NCBI GenBank assembly: GCA_035235625.1
Contig: CP141140.1
Span: 49,471,351 to 49,535,350 of the forward strand
Direction of reading: 5' to 3'
Source of the DNA: Saururus chinensis
Lineage: Eukaryota; Streptophyta; Magnoliopsida; Piperales; Saururaceae
DNA length: 64,000 bases
The notes below the pieces were generated by a model. That model was not told the origin of the DNA. It saw nothing but the letters and a program-made list of their open reading frames with translations, and searched no databases. Shown in pieces: positions 59,212-64,000 of this stretch (the first letter of the stretch is position 1; each line of letters starts with the position of its first letter). The translations under genes were made by a program, and so were the position numbers.

Positions 59212-61138
59212 AAATACCTTTTTTGTACATTTAGCTTACGTTTGATTGTACAAAGGTCTTTCAAAAATTTTGCATAAGATGGAATCTGTTTAATGACATC
59301 TAAGAGAGGAATGTTAATCTTCACTTGTTTAAAAATTTCAAGAATGTCACCATTTTGCACCAATTTAGAAGAAGATTGTAACCTTTGAGGAAAAGGAGGA
59401 GGAATTGGAGCAACACAATTAGAGTTGTCAAGTTCATCACTATGTTTAGAATTCAAAGACTCCTTAGGTTCAACAACCTTCATTGGAATATCTTTGTTAA
59501 TGACTTTTCTACTTCTCAAAGTGGTGATGGACTTAGCATGTTTTTCATGTGAATTTGAAGAATTTAAATTTTCAATTACAAATTGACCTTTAGGATTTGG
59601 TTGAGGTTGAGAAGGAAACTTCCCTTTTTCTTGAATGCTCAATGCTGTGGTCAATTGAGTAATAGAAGTCTTCAAGTCATTGATAGCTTGCATTGTTTGG
59701 TTGTTGATTGTTGCTTGACTTTGTATGAATTCTTGCAATGTGTCTTCAAGAGTTTTCTTATGTGGTGGAACATAATTTGAGGAAGAAAGGGGTACTTGCA
59801 CATTAGACTCATTTCTTCAACTAAAGTTGGGATGATTTCTCCAGTTAGGAGTATAAGTTTTAGAATAAGGAGAAGAGAAAGGCCTTTTGTAAGTATTCAA
59901 AGCACTTGCTTGAGTATGTAACACTTCTTGAAAAGCAGGGATTGTTGGACAATCCTGCGTTTGGTGTCCATCAATCTCACATATACTACAAATATCTTGT
60001 ACTTTTTGAGAAGCTTTAGACATGTTTCCCTATTAATTTCCATAGCCTCAACCTTTCTAGTTAAACTTGTAATTTTTGCTTTTACATCATCCTCTTCTTT
60101 AAGAAGGTATAAGCCTCTCTTAGTTGCCCCATTAACTTTGGTTTTATTACTACTTTCAAATTCATTAGAATCTTCCCATGATTGAGCATTTTCAGCTAAC
60201 ACATCAAAATAGTCTCATGCTTCCTCAGGTTCTTTACTCAAAAACTCTCCATTACACATCATTTCAACAAATTGCCTCATTTGAGAAGATAAACCCTTAT
60301 AAAAGAAACTAATTGTACGCCATGTTTCATATCCATGATGTGGGCACAATAATAAAAGTTCTTTAAATCTTTCCCAACATTGAAAAAAAGTCTCATTTTC
60401 TTTTTGTGAAAAATTCATGATGTTCTTTCTAAGTGTATTAGTTCTATGGGTGGGGAAATTTTTTTTCAAAAATTCTCTTTGCATTTCTTGCTATGTTCCA
60501 ATGGATCTTGGCTTCAAAGAATTCAACCAATTTTTTGCTTTTTCCTTTAAAGAAAATGGAAAGAGTTTTAATCTAATAACATCATTTGAAACATTTTGGT
60601 TTGGCAAAGTTGTACAAACCTCTTCAAACTCTTTTAAATGCAAATATGGGCTTTCTTAATCTAAGCCATGAAATTTGGGTAGTAATTGAATTACACCCGG
60701 CTTGAGTTTAAAACCACTTACATTAGTTGGAAAAATAATGCAAGAAGGAGAACTTGATCTAGTTGGTTGCAAATAATCACGCAAGGTTTTAACTTGAACA
60801 TTTTGTGCATTATTATCCCCATTATCACTTCTTAGTTCCTCATTAGTTCTTAGATCCTCCATTGTATCAAAATAAAGATAATTTTCAAAAGATTTGTTCA
60901 CTCTTCTCAATTGTCCAGAATTATCACGCACCCATGTGACCATGCAACAACAATTTTTTTTTTTAGTAATAAACGAAAGTAAAAGTGCAAAAATTAAATG
61001 ACAAAATATAAAAGCTAGAGAGTTAGAAGTTAATAGACAAAAATTAAAATTACAAAATAAGGCCAAAGGCACTATCAAGGTACACGTTTGATCCAGAAAA
61101 TTTTTTGGTAGTAACGTGGGCAGTGCCTCTGGTCTCAA
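59208..61138 (-). pseudogene. Fossil gag region
   Basis: From the 5' side: an Athila/Tat-like gag start with 'LRDYLQPTRSSSPSCI' and 'VIQLLPKFHGLD' (about 60.66-60.8 kb), the gag core ('QCWERFKELLLLCPHHG', 'FYKGLSSQMRQFVEMMC'), a zinc knuckle (CSICEIDGHQTQDC, about 59.95-60.0 kb), a linker with 'TLEDTLQEFIQSQ', and 'PFPQRL' before the protease. Broken fossil. Confidence 0.85.
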
Positions 61139-61290
61139 AAAAAAAAAAATTACAGAATTTAAGTACTAAAAGTAAATGACATAAAGTAAATGACTGAATT
61201 TAAAGAGTTAGTGTGCAAAAATAAAAGTTAGGGAATTCGTAAAGTTAGAGTGAGTTTTTTTCGTAACAGATTCTTGTCACACGTTGCAAT

Positions 61291-61307
61291 CCCCAGCAAC
61301 GGCGCCA
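61291..61307 (-). other. Primer-binding site of the LTR element
   Basis: TGGCGCCGTTGCTGGGG on the minus strand, three bases inside the 5' LTR. It resembles the tRNA-Asp-type PBS of Athila/Tat elements. Confidence 0.85.
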
Positions 61308-61310
61308 ATT

Positions 61311-62752
61311 TGTTGTTACGTCTGAAACAAGACTATGAAGAAGTCAAATTCAGATTTATTTTACTTGCCAATTGTAGTAGACAAGGTCGATCCACAGGGA
61401 AAGCCTTGTGCAACAAAGAAAATAGTTACGAAAAAATAGAGGAAGAAAAATTAAGAAAGAAAGAGTAGAAGAGTATTGAGAGAATAACAAGTTAAGAAAT
61501 CAAGTTGAGAAAACACTAAGGCATTAAGGATCATTGTAACATCTAATGATGTTTTTCATGTATCATGCTATCTCAGTTAGAATCGAATAAAGATTCTATC
61601 TAACCGGAAGATATGAATATTAAAATTAAAACTAAAGATAGAAAATGCTTTGGATAGATGAAGGATAAAAACAATTGTCTCTTCAAGATTTCTATGTATC
61701 CAAATCACAAAAGATCAAGAAGGAGAGCCTTCAAGCATCTTATGTATCCAAATCACAAAGAAACAAGAAGAAGAACAATACTAAATAAACATCACTTCAA
61801 ATAAATAATACTTACTTGAAACCATTGATGAAACATGAATTGAACTCTATTAGATTGTTACAAATCACCTCTAGCCTTAGCTTGAGAGCTTAGAAAGCCA
61901 TTACAATAAAACTAAAAATAAAAATACAAAATGAGAGAAGAAAATAGGAAAAGAGAGCTCCAAAGAGGAGAGAGTGTCACTTCTATCACGTCCACCCCTC
62001 TATTTATATGAATAGAAGGGGTTGCTTTAAAGAGGAAAGTGAAATCAAATCTCTAAATTACATCCTGATTGATTGCCTGATTGATTGCTTCTTTGGCAAT
62101 GATTAGATACTAAATAAATCAAATAAATCAATAATTTATTTATCAAATATGTATCTTTGATTCTTTCTTTAGTTATCCAATTAGCCTCATTGTATTTCTT
62201 TATGTGTATCAATCAAAATCAATGAAAATATTCTTCATGTGCTGGCCCCGGGTTAGTTTACTAGCTGTCTAATTGCATGCCAGATTCGACCCATATATCT
62301 TCAGAATTTAGAATTTTATCCTGAAATAAGACTTGTAGCCACGGAAGTCTTCTTTCCAATGCCACTAGAATCATATCAATCCATATTATACAGAGAAATA
62401 TATGGTCAAAATACTATGGCTGTATCAATCTGTCTGAATCAGCTTCTTTCCTAATTTAGTTCTCGTGATGCAAATATCAAATCAAACGGGTCCACAAGGT
62501 TGTGTTCGACCATTCCATGTATGTTTAGACCATTAGGAGCTCATTCTTGACTTTTAAATAACTTTGGGTAGTTGGGCCTCACTTCATATTCCAGTTGGAT
62601 CCTGTTGAAGCCTGTTTAGACATGTAAACTTAATTAAGGTCCAACTAACCTATTCAAAACATAAATAGCCCAAATAAGCAATGAATTAATACAAAATAGG
62701 ATTGCAATTTGAAATTTGAAAATATTTTATTGAATATTATTTCAGTGCATCA
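61311..62752 (-). repeat. LTR (5' LTR of the minus-strand element)
   Basis: 1442 bp, partner of 55379-56820. Most differences between the two are transitions. Confidence 0.95.
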
Positions 62753-64000
62753 TGTAACGCCCGATATTTTTCATACATTTTCCTCAAAATTCACGGAATA
62801 TTTTTGCAATGTAAGTGCTATAAATCGGGAAAAATGACTACGAAACCTGTGAAAATAGTTTTATAATTTAAAACATAACACATCAATCATTTTCCCATCC
62901 AAAATTTTCTCATTCGATCAAACATAATACAACCAAACCAAACATCATCAAGAGCTACTCGAAAATAAATGTATGAATAAATTGCTATGATCATAAACTT
63001 TAAATACAAATCCCTCCCAAGAATTCCTGAGTGCAAGTCCCATAATAGTCTATAGTCTAATCCAATCGAAAGTCTAGAATATATAAACATATTAATTCTC
63101 GTCTCACCCAATACATCGGATCGTGGCACAAAAATACTCGCAGTAAGTCAAGTGTATACCTGAGTCCAAGGGAATCAATCCACCTCGGAAATGAACATCC
63201 ATCTCCAAGAGCTCTCTATTACAAACCTGCAAAAGCCTCTCGAACAATGGGGCTAAAAGTAGGGTAATGAGCATTTTCATACTCAGTAGGAAAATACCAG
63301 TAAGGGAGTTCTAAACAGTGAACTCAGTAAATCCATAGATAGATGCGTTCATGCAACTCAAACATGAAGCAAACAAGCATATCATAATCATCCTCATACG
63401 CATACAAACACACCAAACAAACCATCGAATCAAACTTACACAAGCACCCTTAATCAGGGTCTTACAAACTTACTTGTACTACCGTACGCTTACTCAAACA
63501 ACTTACACATACTTGTACGACCTTACTCGTTCTATCATATGCTTACTCATATAGCTTACACATACCTATACGACCTTACTTGTACAATCATACTCGTACG
63601 ACCTTACTCGTGCAGTCTTACTCAAAATCATACACTTACTGTCTTACTCAGAAAATACTCTTACAATCGTACTTATACTCATACTCTTATAGTTGTGCTC
63701 ATATTCATACTCTTACAGTAGTGCTCATACTCATACTCTTACAGTCGTACACATACTATCGACCATTGAAGCTCATTACAACTAATAAGCTCCAACGTCG
63801 AATGGAAAAGAATGCCACTGGGGTATCACCTTAACCTCCGGGGAGTGACTAGACGCCATGGACTTTTCCAAAGGCAAGGCACACCAATGCTCATGTAGTA
63901 TAGGATCAAACAGGTGAGAGCAGTTCCATGATACTACTTACCTAAGCGCGTAAATATAAACACCCACACATAAGGGGTCATACAATTGTCAACCATAATG
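62753..64000 (-). mobile_element. Long LTR, family R (3' part, inverted)
   Basis: On the minus strand this runs collinear with 21.6-22.09 kb (phrases around 'cactccccggaggttaaggt' and 'ggagcttattagttgtaatg', then the GTATGA tandem repeat) and continues to an LTR end, CGTTACA at 62753, also found at 3733. The younger LTR element (55379-62752) is inserted five bases inside this end, its target duplication being the first bases TGTAA. No coding region. The rest lies beyond the window. Confidence 0.65.

Larger units (their letters stand above)
55379..62752 (-). mobile_element. LTR retrotransposon, gag-protease type, with both LTRs
   Basis: Two 1442-bp LTRs (TG...CA) at 55379-56820 and 61311-62752 flank 4.5 kb. 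The 5-bp target duplication is TGTAA (55374-55378 and 62753-62757). The PBS on the minus strand, TGGCGCCGTTGCTGGGG, lies 3 bp inside the right LTR, like the tRNA-Asp site of Athila/Tat gypsy elements; a purine tract adjoins the left LTR. Inside, only gag (with zinc knuckle) and an aspartic-protease-like region are recognised; no reverse transcriptase or integrase. The LTRs differ at about 40-45 sites by hand count (about 3%), which suggests one to a few million years. The coding part is broken, with a handful of interruptions. Confidence 0.93.

Noticed and set aside
62753-64000. This stretch as part of the LTR element ending at 62752
   Set aside because: The target duplication TGTAA and the LTR terminus place the element's end at 62752; the rest matches the R-family LTR instead.

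Overview
The window is nuclear DNA of a flowering plant. The evidence is three intron-less BAHD acyltransferase genes with TATA boxes, a fossil of a plant pararetrovirus (Caulimoviridae), plant Ty3/gypsy LTR elements, LINEs with a zf-RVT tail, and non-autonomous elements with CACTA-type ends. The species cannot be named from sequence alone. The DNA is AT-rich and most of it is repeats; the only host genes that look intact are the three BAHD genes, all on the minus strand.

Layout. 1-3.7 kb: remnant of a long LTR (family 'R') interrupted by a hairpin-rich element with a GA-rich tract. 3.7-7.8 kb: hairpin-rich AT DNA holding a Ty3/gypsy RNase H-integrase fragment. 8.4-14.6 kb: a CACTA-ended element with a probable solo LTR inside it. 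15.1-18.3 kb: BAHD gene 1 and its upstream DNA. 18.3-22.1 kb: a second R-family LTR. 22.1-22.6 kb: hairpin repeats with a long (TA)n tract. 22.9-23.9 kb: a decayed two-exon fragment of a BRUTUS/HRZ-type hemerythrin domain. 24.1-29.65 kb: three LINE fragments. 29.65-36.35 kb: an endogenous caulimovirid inserted into the youngest LINE, with a 374-bp duplication of the LINE on both sides. 37.1-38.4 kb: BAHD gene 2. 40.4-43.7 kb: solo LTR. 43.7-44.5 kb: LINE tail. 44.8-46.2 kb: BAHD gene 3. 46.2-48.1 kb: its upstream DNA. 48.1-48.7 kb: a hairpin element. 48.7-51.8 kb: a duplicate of the gene 3 segment from which the gene has been lost. 52.7-54.8 kb: hairpin element with GA and CT tracts. 54.8-55.4 kb: gypsy RT fragment. 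55.4-62.75 kb: an LTR retrotransposon with paired 1442-bp LTRs, 5-bp target duplication, PBS and PPT, carrying gag-protease only. 62.75-64 kb: a third R-family LTR, inverted.

The three BAHD proteins resemble the agmatine/putrescine hydroxycinnamoyltransferase clade, with DFGGG in place of DFGWG, so the likely product class is hydroxycinnamic acid amides. Genes 1 and 2 keep the catalytic HxxxD. Gene 3 has an open frame and a TATA box, but the catalytic His is Tyr, so it is a candidate pseudoenzyme. The shared flanks show repeated segmental duplication of one ancestral gene, with one of four copies now gene-less.

The most unusual structures are the His-to-Tyr paralogue, the pararetrovirus junctions (one end inside the tRNA-Met primer site, long host duplication), and a dispersed family of about 30-bp palindromes built on ATTAGCGACGC.
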